From assembly GCA_903870165.1 (NCBI GenBank), contig CAIQBW010000002.1:1-35073 (forward strand): a stretch of 35,073 nucleotides of DNA. The letters are read 5' to 3'. The DNA comes from an uncultured Methylophilaceae bacterium. Its GTDB lineage: Bacteria > Pseudomonadota > Gammaproteobacteria > Burkholderiales > Methylophilaceae. The position numbers were made by a program, and so were the translations under genes. The notes under the pieces are model-generated. The model saw only the letters and a list, made by a program, of their open reading frames with translations, was not told the origin of the DNA and did no database searches. How positions within the stretch are numbered: the stretch's first letter is position 1; the number at the start of each line of letters is the position of its first letter. Shown one piece after another: positions 17,700-27,190 of this stretch.

Positions 17700-18937
17700 T
17701 AGTTTGCAGACCTTGTTGTTACTTTAACAGGCTCGCCATCACGCAAGAATGATGCGGAAGTATCAATCACCACCATACCTGCTGAAACGCCATCAAGGAT
17801 CTCTAGCTTATTCCCAATATGCTGACCAACTTGGACTGACTGACGTTTTGCCAAGCTTTCTTTTACGGTAAATACATAAGCAGAAGAACCTTCGAAACGC
17901 ACTGCGGTGTCAGGCAAATAAATGCCATCTCTTGAACTAACATTCACCGCCACACGCGCAAACTGCCCAAGAATTAAATTAGGTGTTTGGTCAAAACGCA
18001 CACGTACTTTTGCGATTTGGTTTTGGCGATTAATTTGTGTGGCAGCACGGCTGATTTTGCCGTGATAGCTACTAACTGATTGCACGTTATCGTTATTGGA
18101 TGCTTTAGTAGATGAGGCGTTTGCGATCAAATCAATGCTCACTGGCATCCCTAGTTTCAAACGCGAGGCATCATCGGCAGAAACCTCCAACTCGACTTCA
18201 ATATCATCATCCCGCAACACATTAAACAAAGGCTCTGAATTTTGCGCTAGTGACATGCCAGTGCGCGCTTTTCTCTCTATTACTGTGCCAGAAACTGGCG
18301 AGCGAATTTCGGCCTGATTTAAATGCAGATCAGACTCGGCAAGCTGTGCATTCGCCAAATCAAAATCAGCCTGTGCCATGCTTAAGCTATTTTTCATAGC
18401 TTGCAAACGTGCTTTTGCCAACTGTTCTGCTGTGATACGCTGATCTCGTACTTCGCGCGAAATCAAGCCTGTTTCAGCCACAATCTCAGCCCGCTGACGC
18501 TCTGCTTGCGCTTGGCTATATTGCACTTGCGCTTCCTCTAAGGCATTTTCTTGCTGTTTAATGGCTAAGCTTGCTTTTTGTAGAGTCGCTGCCTGTTGCG
18601 CTTTTTGAATACGTAAAGCTGAGGCATCTATAGTGGCTAATACCATGCCGGCTTTTACATGCTGTCCAGCATCAACCAAAATTTTATCAATACGTCCTTG
18701 GGCTAACTCACTATAAACAGGCACCTCATCACGTCCAACAACGGGGCCTGAAAAGGTCATATGCCTCTGCACGATCCCGAGGTGTGCAGTCACTCCAGTA
18801 ACCACTATCGCTTGGCCATTTTTTTTATCCTCAGCATAAGCTTTAGGCGTGATGCCAGTGATGAGCACAAGCAGAATAAATGTCACGCTTGCAAACATCA
18901 AACTACGGGTGAATTGATGGTTGGTGTATCTCTTCAT
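17699..18937 (-). CDS. RND efflux periplasmic adaptor (membrane fusion protein)
   Basis: This is the HlyD/AcrA-type periplasmic linker between pump and outer-membrane channel. The 412-aa product begins with a signal peptide (hydrophobic core about residues 12-30, probable cleavage after AYA at 35). It continues with half-lipoyl motifs (GRIDKILVDAGQHVKAGMVLATID and AEIRSPVSGTVIERKARTGM), a coiled-coil hairpin of Ala/Gln/Glu-rich heptads between them, and beta-barrel and membrane-proximal domains. I chose the ATG at 18937, giving a standard signal peptide. An in-frame TTG at 18958 adds seven residues. It follows the outer-membrane gene by 35 nt and overlaps the pump gene by one base. Confidence 0.93.
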   Translation of the reverse strand: MKRYTNHQFTRSLMFASVTFILLVLITGITPKAYAEDKKNGQAIVVTGVTAHLGIVQRHMTFSGPVVGRDEVPVYSELAQGRIDKILVDAGQHVKAGMVLATIDASALRIQKAQQAATLQKASLAIKQQENALEEAQVQYSQAQAERQRAEIVAETGLISREVRDQRITAEQLAKARLQAMKNSLSMAQADFDLANAQLAESDLHLNQAEIRSPVSGTVIERKARTGMSLAQNSEPLFNVLRDDDIEVELEVSADDASRLKLGMPVSIDLIANASSTKASNNDNVQSVSSYHGKISRAATQINRQNQIAKVRVRFDQTPNLILGQFARVAVNVSSRDGIYLPDTAVRFEGSSAYVFTVKESLAKRQSVQVGQHIGNKLEILDGVSAGMVVIDTSASFLRDGEPVKVTTRSAN

Positions 18938-18972
18938 GAAGCTTTCTACCTCAAGCAATTTTTAATTAAATA

Positions 18973-20433
18973 TTATTTGGCTGATATCGCTGGATTTTCA
19001 GTCATACGTGCTTTTTCAATGTTCATATTGGTTTGCGCTTTATTTGCCGCTGCAAATGCTGAAAGCCAAGCAGCTTGATCATCTGCAATGGTCAATTTAC
19101 GTTCCAATAATTTGGATTGTCCGCGGAAGGCATCTAATGGACTCAAGTAACCTGCACTCAAGCCAACTTTATTGCGTTTAGCCGCATCCTCTATGCTGAC
19201 AGATTCCTTAGTCGTTAGTGCCATCCGCTCATCCATCGCGTTAAAATTAGCTATGGTAATTTCAGTTTCAGCAATTGCCTGCAACACAGTATCGCGATAA
19301 CTCAAAATCGTGCGACGCAGTTCCGCTTCACTCGCATTCTTTTGTTCACGTGCCATCCCCCAATCCCAAATAGGGAATTTAAGGGAAGGGGCAATAAAAT
19401 TAAGAACACCATCTTTCGTTGTTGAGCCATTTCTGACAATCGTCCCGGAATAAAAAAGAGCCCCTTCTAAACCTAATTTAGGATAAAGCTCAGAATCTGA
19501 GATTCCAACTACTGCCGCAGCATGAAGAACGCTTGATGCCGCTGCTTGAATATCAGGTCGCTGCATAATAACGTCCACCGGCACCGCAAATGCTGCGATC
19601 TTTGCTCGTTCAATTTCCCATTGAATTTCGTTGAAATTTAAAAATTCCGGCAATGGGGTATCCAAGCCACAAAGCACATCTAAACGCTGAATCGCAGACT
19701 CACGAATGGCATTCATTTCGGATAGTGCAGATTCCGCTTCAATCAATTTGCTACGCGCTTCCATCAGATCTTGCTGAGATGCTGCACCAACATTAGCAGA
19801 CCGCTCAAACATCTCATTGATGCCTTGATTGTATGCGACTATTTTCTTGAGTGACTGCACTTTCTGGTCAGCCGCTCGAAGCTCTCCGTAAACACGAACA
19901 ACCTCAGCAGCTATAGTCGTCCTAGCCGCAACCATTCCCGCAAAAGCCATATCAAGATTAGCTTGCGCAATTTGGCGCTCCCCCTCTTTTTTAGAGGTAT
20001 AAGGAGCTTCCCAGCTAAAATCAAATCCCAAAAGGAAGGCAGATGATGTTCGATAGTTAACATAGGCTACAGAACTATTTGGACCAAAATAGAAACCAAA
20101 CTTTGGCTTATGTGACGCTATAGTCGCCTTTTCTAAGGCCCTTTCAGTGCTTAAGCGCTCATAAGACTGGGCAACGCTTAAATTATTTTTTAACGCCAAT
20201 TCAACCGTATTATTAAGTACAGGGTCTTTTAGAGCGGTCCACCAAGCCTCATTGGAAGCATTAGTTGAAGTTGAAACAGCGGAATTACGCCACGCGGCAG
20301 GCGCTTTTACATTTAGATCAGGATGAGGAAGGGAGCCGCAAGCAACAAGCGCCAACGACAAGAAAAATATCGCACATGAATTTACTTGCTTAACCCACAG
20401 AAAATTATGTTTTTTATTGTAAAAATCTACCAT
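18973..20433 (-). CDS. Outer-membrane efflux lipoprotein (NodT/OprM family, TolC-like)
   Basis: This is the outer-membrane channel of the tripartite pump. The 486-aa product carries a lipoprotein signal peptide with lipobox LVAC and lipidated C32 followed by G33. The next residues suit outer-membrane sorting, having no aspartate at position +2. The rest shows the duplicated OEP architecture with the usual EAWWTALKDPVLNNTVELAL opening and long helical repeats. It is the first gene of the operon with the adaptor and pump. The 128-nt gap upstream contains no regulator gene. An upstream TATAGG 7 nt before the ATG is a weak -10 candidate. Confidence 0.92.
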   Translation of the reverse strand: MVDFYNKKHNFLWVKQVNSCAIFFLSLALVACGSLPHPDLNVKAPAAWRNSAVSTSTNASNEAWWTALKDPVLNNTVELALKNNLSVAQSYERLSTERALEKATIASHKPKFGFYFGPNSSVAYVNYRTSSAFLLGFDFSWEAPYTSKKEGERQIAQANLDMAFAGMVAARTTIAAEVVRVYGELRAADQKVQSLKKIVAYNQGINEMFERSANVGAASQQDLMEARSKLIEAESALSEMNAIRESAIQRLDVLCGLDTPLPEFLNFNEIQWEIERAKIAAFAVPVDVIMQRPDIQAAASSVLHAAAVVGISDSELYPKLGLEGALFYSGTIVRNGSTTKDGVLNFIAPSLKFPIWDWGMAREQKNASEAELRRTILSYRDTVLQAIAETEITIANFNAMDERMALTTKESVSIEDAAKRNKVGLSAGYLSPLDAFRGQSKLLERKLTIADDQAAWLSAFAAANKAQTNMNIEKARMTENPAISAK

Positions 20434-20561
20434 GCAAACGCCTATAAACCCGCTTCACTATTGGCTCGACTTTATTGCGAGCACATTAGCCTACAATAGT
20501 CCCACAAACAGAAAAGCCAGCGCAAGTCATTTTGCGTATTTTATCGGCAGACAAATCCTTG

Positions 20562-21754
20562 TTAAATCACATCTAAACCTTGTAAGCCATGCCCCAAATC
20601 CATCCCGCGATTGGCCTTGCCATCCAATTTAATTTTAAGCCTTACATCATTGACCGAATCAGCATTACGGATAACCTCTTCATAAGAGACTGATCCCGCT
20701 TCATGCAAATCAAATAGCGCTTGGTCAAAAGTCTGCATCCCCATCTCATGAGACTTTGCCATCACCTCTTTTATATCATGAACGGCACCTCGCATAATAA
20801 GCTCAGAAATAAACGGCGAGTTAAGCATTACCTCCACTGCGGCGGCGCGCCCTTCACCATCTTTTTTCGGGATTAAGCGCTGTGAAACAAACGCTTTCAT
20901 ATTGAGTGACAAATCCAAAAGCAACTGCTGGCGACGTTCTTCAGGGAAGAAATTAATAATGCGATCCAACGCTTGATTCGTATTATTAGCATGCAAAGTT
21001 GCCATACAAAGATGGCCTGTTTCTGCAAATGCGATAGCATAATCCATTGTTTCACGGTCACGAATCTCACCAATCAAAATGACATCTGGCGCTTGTCGCA
21101 ATGAATTTTTTAGACCAATCGCCCAGCTTTCAGTATCCACTCCCACTTCACGTTGCGTCACGATACAGTTTTTATGCTCATGCACAAACTCAATAGGATC
21201 TTCGATCGTCACAATATGTCCGTAACTATTTTCATTACGATATCCAACCATGGCGGCTAAAGAAGTAGATTTACCCGATCCTGTTGCCCCCACAAAAATA
21301 ACTAACCCTCGTTTTGATAAAGCCAAATCGCTCAAGACCTTGGGCATTCCTAACTCTTTGAGCTCGGGTACCTTCATGGCGATGGTTCGAAATACCAAAC
21401 CAACAGCCCCGCGATGAATAAAAGCATTGACCCGAAAGCGGGAAAGTCCATGAATCCCAATCGCAAAATTACACTCATTATTTTGCTGAAATTCTAAATA
21501 TTTTGCTGAAATTCTAAATATTGCTTTTCATTCATTACTGCTCGCGCCATTTCTTGCGTTTGCATGGCGTTGAGCGGCTTAGGTGTGAGTGGCGTCATTT
21601 TGCCATCCAGCTTCATCGCCGGCGGAAAGCCGGCAGTTAAAAACAAATCAGAGGCTTTTTTGTCGACCATGCGGCGAAGCAAATCAAAGACGACATTTTG
21701 AGTTTGTTCTAGACGCTGATTTTGCTCTAGCGGTTTGGCTTGCTCTAAACTCAT
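20562..21754 (-). pseudogene. pilU: Type IV pilus retraction ATPase PilU, split by a 20-bp tandem duplication
   Basis: PilU is the accessory retraction motor that assists PilT. The 5' part (21754 to the stop at 21494-21496) encodes 86 aa ending ...YLEFQQNI. The 3' part, in another frame, continues with NECNFAIGIHGLSRFRVNAF, Walker A GATGSGKSTS, Walker B VILIGEIRD, HLCMATLHA and PilU-type C-terminal sequence to 20562. The break coincides exactly with two head-to-tail copies of a 20-bp unit (21481-21500, 21501-21520). Deleting one copy restores an uninterrupted frame of about 390 aa across the junction, close to the size of other PilU proteins. Everything else looks intact, so the lesion is recent, reversible, or an assembly error. 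The gene begins 1 nt after pilT. Confidence 0.92.
21479..21522. repeat. 20-bp perfect tandem duplication inside pilU
   Basis: The unit ttttgctgaaattctaaata occurs twice without mismatch (21481-21500 and 21501-21520), and the period extends 2 nt on either side. Because 20 is not a multiple of 3, it shifts the pilU frame and brings an in-frame TAG (21494-21496 on the minus strand). Confidence 0.98.
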
Positions 21755-21755
21755 G

Positions 21756-22802
21756 TTAAGCGCCTAAAAAGTTATCTTTATTAGCCGCTTTTTTGCGAGC
21801 CTCGCCGGATGAAATAACACCACGGCTTACCAATTCTTGTAAATTTTGATCTAACGTTTGCATGCCAACGTTTTGCCCTGTTTGTATCGCTGAATACATT
21901 TGCGCAACTTTGTTTTCACGAATGAGATTTCGAATAGCTGGCGTGCCTATCATGATTTCATGCGCTGCGACTCGACCCTCGCCATTTTTGGTTTTGCAAA
22001 GCGTTTGAGAAATAACAGCGCGTAGCGATTCAGATAGCATAGAGCGCACCATTTCCTTTTCTGCAGCCGGGAATACATCCACTACACGGTCGATCGTTTT
22101 TGCGGCAGAGCTAGTATGGAGGGTACCAAACACCAAATGGCCTGTTTCAGCAGCACTCAAAGCCAATCGTATGGTTTCTAAATCACGCATCTCTCCCACC
22201 AAAATTACATCAGGGTCCTCACGAAGTGCAGCTCTTAAAGCATTTGAAAATGATTGCGTGTGCGGACCAACCTCCCGTTGGTTAATCAGACATTTTTTAG
22301 ACATATGCACAAACTCAATCGGGTCTTCTACAGTGAGAATATGTCCGTAGTCTTTTTCATTCACATAGTCCACCATGGCAGCCAATGTGGTGGACTTGCC
22401 TGAGCCAGTCGGCCCAGTTACCAAGACCAAGCCACGCGGAGTTTCTGCAATTTCTTTGAAGATTTTAGGAGCTTTTAATTCATCAAGCGTTAATACCTCC
22501 GATGGAATGGTACGAAATACTGCCCCAGCGCCCCGGTTTTGATTAAAAGCATTGACACGAAAACGGGCTAAATTAGGAATCTCAAACGAAGAGTCACACT
22601 CTAACGTTTCCTCAAAGGTTTTACGCGGACCATCATTCATAATGTCATACACCATCGCATGCACTTGTGCGTGATCCAAGGCTGGCAGATTAATCTTACG
22701 TACATCGCCATGCACACGAATCATTGGCGGCAATCCTGATGACAAATGTAAATCTGATGCTTTATTTTTCACTGAAAATGCCAATAAATCGGAAATATCC
22801 AC
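21756..22802 (-). CDS. pilT: Type IV pilus retraction ATPase PilT (twitching motility)
   Basis: PilT is the hexameric cytoplasmic motor that depolymerises type IV pili for twitching and DNA uptake. The 348-aa product has Walker A GPTGSGKST (130-138), Walker B VILVGEMRD with catalytic E204, the His box HLVFGTLHT (222-230) and the PilT-specific retraction motif AIRNLIRE (289-296). The length is normal. The start is GTG at 22802 with a strong AGGAG 6 nt upstream. It is the first gene of a pilT-pilU pair, divergent from yggS, an arrangement found in many beta- and gammaproteobacteria. Confidence 0.97.
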   Translation of the reverse strand: MDISDLLAFSVKNKASDLHLSSGLPPMIRVHGDVRKINLPALDHAQVHAMVYDIMNDGPRKTFEETLECDSSFEIPNLARFRVNAFNQNRGAGAVFRTIPSEVLTLDELKAPKIFKEIAETPRGLVLVTGPTGSGKSTTLAAMVDYVNEKDYGHILTVEDPIEFVHMSKKCLINQREVGPHTQSFSNALRAALREDPDVILVGEMRDLETIRLALSAAETGHLVFGTLHTSSAAKTIDRVVDVFPAAEKEMVRSMLSESLRAVISQTLCKTKNGEGRVAAHEIMIGTPAIRNLIRENKVAQMYSAIQTGQNVGMQTLDQNLQELVSRGVISSGEARKKAANKDNFLGA

Positions 22803-22885
22803 TCAGCGCTCCTATATAATCAAAATAATATACACAGCGCATTGAAAGCTGTCGTAGTTTAAAAAAGCGAATAAACGAACTGATT

Positions 22886-23611
22886 ATGGTCATAAGCAAT
22901 GAACGCTTGCAAGCTGTGCAAGCTGATATTAAAAAAGCAGTTACCAAACGTGACACCGAGCACATCGTCAATCAGACTGGCGAGGTGACATTGCTTGCAG
23001 TGAGCAAAGCACAGACCGCAGAAAAGTTGCGTGAAGCTTACGAGGCAGGCCAAACAAAATTTGGCGAGAATTACCTTCAAGAAGCATTGAATAAACAAGC
23101 CGAACTTGCAGACTTAAATATCGAATGGCATTTCATTGGCCCGATACAAAGCAACAAAACTCAGCTCATCGCCCAACACTTTACCTGGGTACATGGCGTC
23201 GACAGACTCAAAATTGCTCAACGACTCAGCGATGCAAGACCAGCCGATTTGCCACCTTTGCAAATCTGTTTGCAGGTGAATATAAGTGGTGAGACTTCAA
23301 AGAGCGGCGTTACGCCAAATGCGCTTTTAGATTTGGTTAGAACAGTCTGCGCCCTACCAAAACTAACATTAAGAGGCTTAATGACCATTCCAGAACCTAC
23401 AGATGACGAGGCTTTGCAACACCAACAATTTAAACAAATGCGTGACTTGCTGAACGATTTAAACAAACAAGGCTTTGCGCTTAATACGCTTTCGATGGGC
23501 ATGTCGAGTGACTACAAAGTTGCGATTGAAGAAGGCGCCACCATCATCAGAGTGGGGTCGGCGATTTTTGGCGCACGCCCTGCAAAAGTTTCACTTGAAG
23601 GCTCAAATTAA
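22886..23611 (+). CDS. yggS: YggS family pyridoxal-phosphate homeostasis protein
   Basis: This PLP-binding protein, with a fold like the alanine racemase barrel, affects vitamin B6 and amino acid homeostasis but has no known enzymatic reaction. The 241-aa product has the PLP lysine in LLAVSKAQ (K41), FGENYLQEA, WHFIGPIQSNK, the SMGMSSDYKVAIEEGATIIR block near the end and the closing VGSAIFGAR. It diverges from pilT across 83 nt and is followed by proC and yggT, a classic proteobacterial cluster. The 62-nt gap to proC is AT-rich with repeated AAAGTAAAAA stretches but no clear terminator. Confidence 0.96.
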   Translation: MVISNERLQAVQADIKKAVTKRDTEHIVNQTGEVTLLAVSKAQTAEKLREAYEAGQTKFGENYLQEALNKQAELADLNIEWHFIGPIQSNKTQLIAQHFTWVHGVDRLKIAQRLSDARPADLPPLQICLQVNISGETSKSGVTPNALLDLVRTVCALPKLTLRGLMTIPEPTDDEALQHQQFKQMRDLLNDLNKQGFALNTLSMGMSSDYKVAIEEGATIIRVGSAIFGARPAKVSLEGSN

Positions 23612-23673
23612 ATCACGCACTATCAAAGTGCAATTAAAAGTAAAAAAACCAACAGAAAAATTGAAAGTAAAAA

Positions 23674-24501
23674 ATGATTGATCACACCATAGGAAAAATT
23701 TGTTTTATAGGCGGCGGCAATATGGCACGCGCACTTATTGGTGGCCTACAAACCAATGGCTACCTGATGAGCGACATCAATGTAATTGAACCTGATGCTG
23801 AAAAGCGCTCACAACTCAAGATTGACTTTGGTGTTTCAGTCACAGAACAACTTCCTAGTGTAGCGATGGCAGACATCGTAGTGTTAGCTGTTAAACCTCA
23901 ACAGTTGCGCGATCTATCTATTTTCTTGGGAAGCCTAATACAAAAACAATTGTTGATTTCCATTGCAGCTGGCATCCGCTCCAAGGATATCGCTCGCTGG
24001 CTTGGTGGCTATCAGTCGATTATCCGCGTTATGCCAAACACCCCAGCCCAAATTCAATTGGGCGTGTCGGCACTGTATGCCATGCCAGAAGTGACGAAAG
24101 TACAGCATGAGCAAGCAGAGACCATCTTAAAAGCCGTTGGGGAAATTTTGTGGCTCGATGAAGAAGCGAAGATGGATGCAGTAACTGCGATTTCAGGCAG
24201 TGGCCCAGCTTATGTATTTTATTTTATCGAGGCCATGCAACAAGCTGCTTTGGAATTGGGCTTAAATGATGATCAAGCAAAAAAACTGAGCCTGCAAACT
24301 TTCATTGGTGCCAGCAAATTAGCGGAAGAAAGCCACGAATCACTAGCAATCTTGCGCAGCCAAGTGACATCCAAGGGGGGTACTACTGAACAAGCCATCT
24401 TGACCATGGAAAGCGCAGCGGTCAAATCCTCTATCATCAAAGCAGCGAAAGCAGCTGCGGCGCGCTCAGAAGAGCTTGGCGATATTTTAGGTAAGGATTA
24501 A
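23674..24501 (+). CDS. proC: Pyrroline-5-carboxylate reductase
   Basis: ProC reduces 1-pyrroline-5-carboxylate to proline with NAD(P)H, the final step of proline synthesis. The 275-aa product has an N-terminal Rossmann motif, CFIGGGNMARALIGGL (10-25). It also has AVKPQQL and the family blocks RVMPNTPAQI, ISGSGPAYVFYFIEAM and SKGGTTEQAI. The length is normal for the family. It lies between yggS and yggT with only 2 nt before yggT, so the three are probably one operon. Confidence 0.97.
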   Translation: MIDHTIGKICFIGGGNMARALIGGLQTNGYLMSDINVIEPDAEKRSQLKIDFGVSVTEQLPSVAMADIVVLAVKPQQLRDLSIFLGSLIQKQLLISIAAGIRSKDIARWLGGYQSIIRVMPNTPAQIQLGVSALYAMPEVTKVQHEQAETILKAVGEILWLDEEAKMDAVTAISGSGPAYVFYFIEAMQQAALELGLNDDQAKKLSLQTFIGASKLAEESHESLAILRSQVTSKGGTTEQAILTMESAAVKSSIIKAAKAAAARSEELGDILGKD

Positions 24502-24503
24502 TC

Positions 24504-25079
24504 ATGCTGACTAATGCGCTAGCATTTTTATTGAATACCCTTTTAGGGCTAATGAGTCTTGCCTTTTTACTACGCTTTTATTTACAGGCAACCAATGCAC
24601 CCTTCCGAAATCCGCTTTCACAAGCAGTCGTCACGATAACCGATTTTGCGGTGATTCCTGTAAGGCGCATCGTGCCCAGCATACTCAAGCTAGACACCTC
24701 AACGCTTCTACTTGCATTTTTAACTCAACTTAGCTTGCAGTTTTCATTACGCTTCTTAGAAGGCTTTCCATTTGCGTTGGCAGGAAACTCAATCTGGCTA
24801 GGATTAATAAGCTTCTCAGCGCTGCATGTCGCTAATTTAAGTATGGATTTGTTTCTTTATGCGATCGTTGCGCAAGCCTTGCTAAGCTGGGTGAATCCAT
24901 ACACGCCTATTGCACCAGCATTGGACGCATTAACAAGACCAATCCTTAATCCCATTCGTCAGATAATTCCATCTCCAAATGGATTGGATTTGTCACCTTT
25001 AGTGGCTATTCTTACTGCACAACTCATTCAGATGTTAGTGTTGGCGCCCTTGGAAATGGCTGTCACAAAACTTTCTTGA
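24504..25079 (+). CDS. yggT: YggT family integral membrane protein
   Basis: A 191-aa very hydrophobic protein made of two YggT repeats. Each has a pair of hydrophobic helices flanking conserved N-P-containing loops (TNAPFRNPLSQAV in the first, WVNPYTPIAPALDALTRPIL in the second), giving about four to six membrane segments. The function is unknown; roles in osmotic response or cell division have been suggested for relatives. It follows proC by 2 nt and ends 15 nt from the convergent rng gene, with no room for a hairpin terminator between them. Confidence 0.92.
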   Translation: MLTNALAFLLNTLLGLMSLAFLLRFYLQATNAPFRNPLSQAVVTITDFAVIPVRRIVPSILKLDTSTLLLAFLTQLSLQFSLRFLEGFPFALAGNSIWLGLISFSALHVANLSMDLFLYAIVAQALLSWVNPYTPIAPALDALTRPILNPIRQIIPSPNGLDLSPLVAILTAQLIQMLVLAPLEMAVTKLS

Positions 25080-25094
25080 TTTGCAAAAACCAAC

Positions 25095-26546
25095 TTACAT
25101 CAAAACAATATCAAACGCTTCTTGTGAATATTGATTTTCCACCTGCAATGACACAGGCTTGCCGATAAAGTCAGATAAATTTGCCAAGCTTTGTGACTCT
25201 TCATCCATCAATAAACCAATGACTTTTTGGGAAGCCAGCACACGAAACTCTCTCGCGCTAAACTGTCTTGCATGGCGTAACAATTCTCGCAAAATTTCAT
25301 AGCATACCGTTTGCGCAGTTTTAAGTTCACCACGTCCGCGGCAACTAGGGCATGGCTCACAAAGAATATGCGCTAAACTTTCACGCGTGCGCTTGCGGGT
25401 CATTTCAACCAAACCAAGCGTCGAGAAACCATTTACACCAATGCGTGCACGGTCTTTTTCAACCGCACGATTTAATTCTTCAAGCACGGCTGCACGATGC
25501 GCATCTTCATCCATATCAATAAAGTCGATGATGATAATGCCACCCAAATTACGCAGTCTTAATTGGCGAGCAATACATTGAGAGGCTTCTAAATTCGTCT
25601 TAAAAATAGTATCAGATAAGCTCTTACCACTAACGAATCCACCCGTGTTCACATCTACAGTCGTCAATGCTTCTGTTTGGTCAAAAATCAAATAACCACC
25701 TGATTTCAGTTCCACTTTGCGAGACATCGCCTTTTCGATTTCAACTTCTACGTTATACATATCAAATAAAGGTCGCTCGCCTTGATAATGCTCAAGACGT
25801 TTCACTGCACGTGCGGCATAAAGCTCAGCAAACTCAGAAAGCTTTTGAAAAGTTTCACGAGAATCCACCACAATGCGGTCAGTTTTTTCATTTACCACAT
25901 CACGCAATATGCGCATCGGCAAATTTAAATCTTGGAACACCAAAGACCGTTCAGAAGCGCCATGACTAGCAGCTTGAATATTGCTCCAGACCTTATCCAA
26001 ATAAGCGATGTCCGCTAAGAGCTCTTCATCACTGGCCGTTTCAGACATGGTGCGTATGATGTAACCCCCTGCGTGATTCTCGGGCAAAAGTCCAAGCAAA
26101 CGATCACGCAATATTTCACGCTCCGCTTCATCTTCAATACGTTGAGATACCCCAATGTGATCTTGCTGAGGCAGGTAAACGAGAAAACGACCCGCAATAC
26201 TGATTTGAGTTGTAAGGCGGGCGCCTTTGGTACCAATTGGCTCTTTAACCACTTGCACCATTAATGGCTGACCTTCATGCAATACTTCTTGAATGGTTTT
26301 TTCTTGATTGGCGCTAGTACATTCCAGCACATCTGCCACATGCAAAAAAGCGGCACGTTGCAAGCCAATTTCCACAAAAGCAGATTGCATGCCTGGCAAC
26401 ACACGGCACACTGAGCCACGATAAATATTACCCACTAAGCCCAAAGAGCTACTTCGCTCTATGTGCAACTCTTGAACGATGCCCTGCTCAACAATCGCCA
26501 CCCTTGTCTCCTGCGGGGTGACGTTAATTAAAATCTCTTCACTCAT
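25095..26546 (-). CDS. rng: Ribonuclease G
   Basis: This is an RNase E/G family endoribonuclease that matures the 16S rRNA 5' end and turns over some mRNAs. The 483-aa product has the N-terminal S1 domain (about residues 35-125), the DNase I-like catalytic domain with metal-binding aspartates in VDVNTGGFVSG (D298) and IIIIDFIDMDED (D341 and D344), and the Zn-link CPSC (399-402) in CEPCPSCRGRGE. It stops soon after the small domain and lacks the long disordered tail of RNase E, so RNase G is preferred. It lies 41 nt downstream of maf in the same orientation, a common pairing. Confidence 0.96.
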   Translation of the reverse strand: MSEEILINVTPQETRVAIVEQGIVQELHIERSSSLGLVGNIYRGSVCRVLPGMQSAFVEIGLQRAAFLHVADVLECTSANQEKTIQEVLHEGQPLMVQVVKEPIGTKGARLTTQISIAGRFLVYLPQQDHIGVSQRIEDEAEREILRDRLLGLLPENHAGGYIIRTMSETASDEELLADIAYLDKVWSNIQAASHGASERSLVFQDLNLPMRILRDVVNEKTDRIVVDSRETFQKLSEFAELYAARAVKRLEHYQGERPLFDMYNVEVEIEKAMSRKVELKSGGYLIFDQTEALTTVDVNTGGFVSGKSLSDTIFKTNLEASQCIARQLRLRNLGGIIIIDFIDMDEDAHRAAVLEELNRAVEKDRARIGVNGFSTLGLVEMTRKRTRESLAHILCEPCPSCRGRGELKTAQTVCYEILRELLRHARQFSAREFRVLASQKVIGLLMDEESQSLANLSDFIGKPVSLQVENQYSQEAFDIVLM

Positions 26547-26587
26547 TTCAACTCACTTTTCTAATTTCAATTCTGAATATTTTTGCA

Positions 26588-27190
26588 TTATAAAATGCGA
26601 ATACCTGCCTGACCGAGTAGCTGTGCGGTTTCAAAAATGGGCAATCCCATTACACCTGAGTAGCTACCTTCAATGCGCTTTATCAGCGCGCCAGCTAAAC
26701 CTTGTATGCCATAAGCGCCGGCTTTATCACGCGGTTCACCTGTGGCGATATAGGCCAAAATCGTTTCCTCAGTTAGTTTCGCCATTTCAACTTTAGTCGT
26801 CGAAATCGCTACTTGCACACCCTCGTCGGTCGCTACAGCAATTCCGGTATGCACTTCGTGGCATCGGCCTGACATAATAGATAGCATCTGAAAAGCGTCG
26901 TCATCGTCTTGCGGCTTACCTAATATTTTGCCATCTATGCTCACTGTCGTATCCGCCGCCAACACAGGGAAAATAATGGCGGATTGGCGAATTAACTCAT
27001 CATAACAAGCCCGTGCTTTTTCAGCGGCAAGGCGCAACACATAGGCATCTGAGTACTCATTGAGTAGCGGCGTTTCATCAATATCGGAAGGCAAGACAAT
27101 AAACCCGATGCCTACTTGCTTAAGTAACTCTGCTCGCCTCGGTGAGCGAGAGGCCAAATAAATTATATTTTGAAGTTTGCTTTCCTGCAT
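26588..27190 (-). CDS. maf: Maf family nucleoside triphosphate pyrophosphatase (YhdE-type)
   Basis: Maf proteins hydrolyse dTTP/UTP or modified nucleotides to monophosphates and were first noticed as inhibitors of septum formation. The 200-aa product has the signature ASRSPRRAELL (13-23), AADTTVSIDGKILGKP with the catalytic aspartate, and GEPRDKAGAYGIQGLAG. The linkage to rng favours the YhdE (dTTP/UTP) branch rather than YceF. The length is normal. It diverges from the Nudix gene across a 145-nt AT-rich intergenic region in which I see no confident promoter for maf. Confidence 0.94.
   Translation of the reverse strand: MQESKLQNIIYLASRSPRRAELLKQVGIGFIVLPSDIDETPLLNEYSDAYVLRLAAEKARACYDELIRQSAIIFPVLAADTTVSIDGKILGKPQDDDDAFQMLSIMSGRCHEVHTGIAVATDEGVQVAISTTKVEMAKLTEETILAYIATGEPRDKAGAYGIQGLAGALIKRIEGSYSGVMGLPIFETAQLLGQAGIRIL

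Noticed and set aside
20562-21398. Reading the 3' part of pilU as a complete, separately started ATPase gene
   Set aside because: The apparent start is a TTG in the middle of the conserved LVFRTI block, and the N-terminal half of the protein is encoded immediately upstream in the other frame, so it is a gene fragment.
23612-23673. Repeated AAAGTAAAAA stretches between yggS and proC as a regulatory repeat
   Set aside because: Two imperfect A-rich copies in a 62-nt AT-rich gap are within chance, and no hairpin or promoter is associated.
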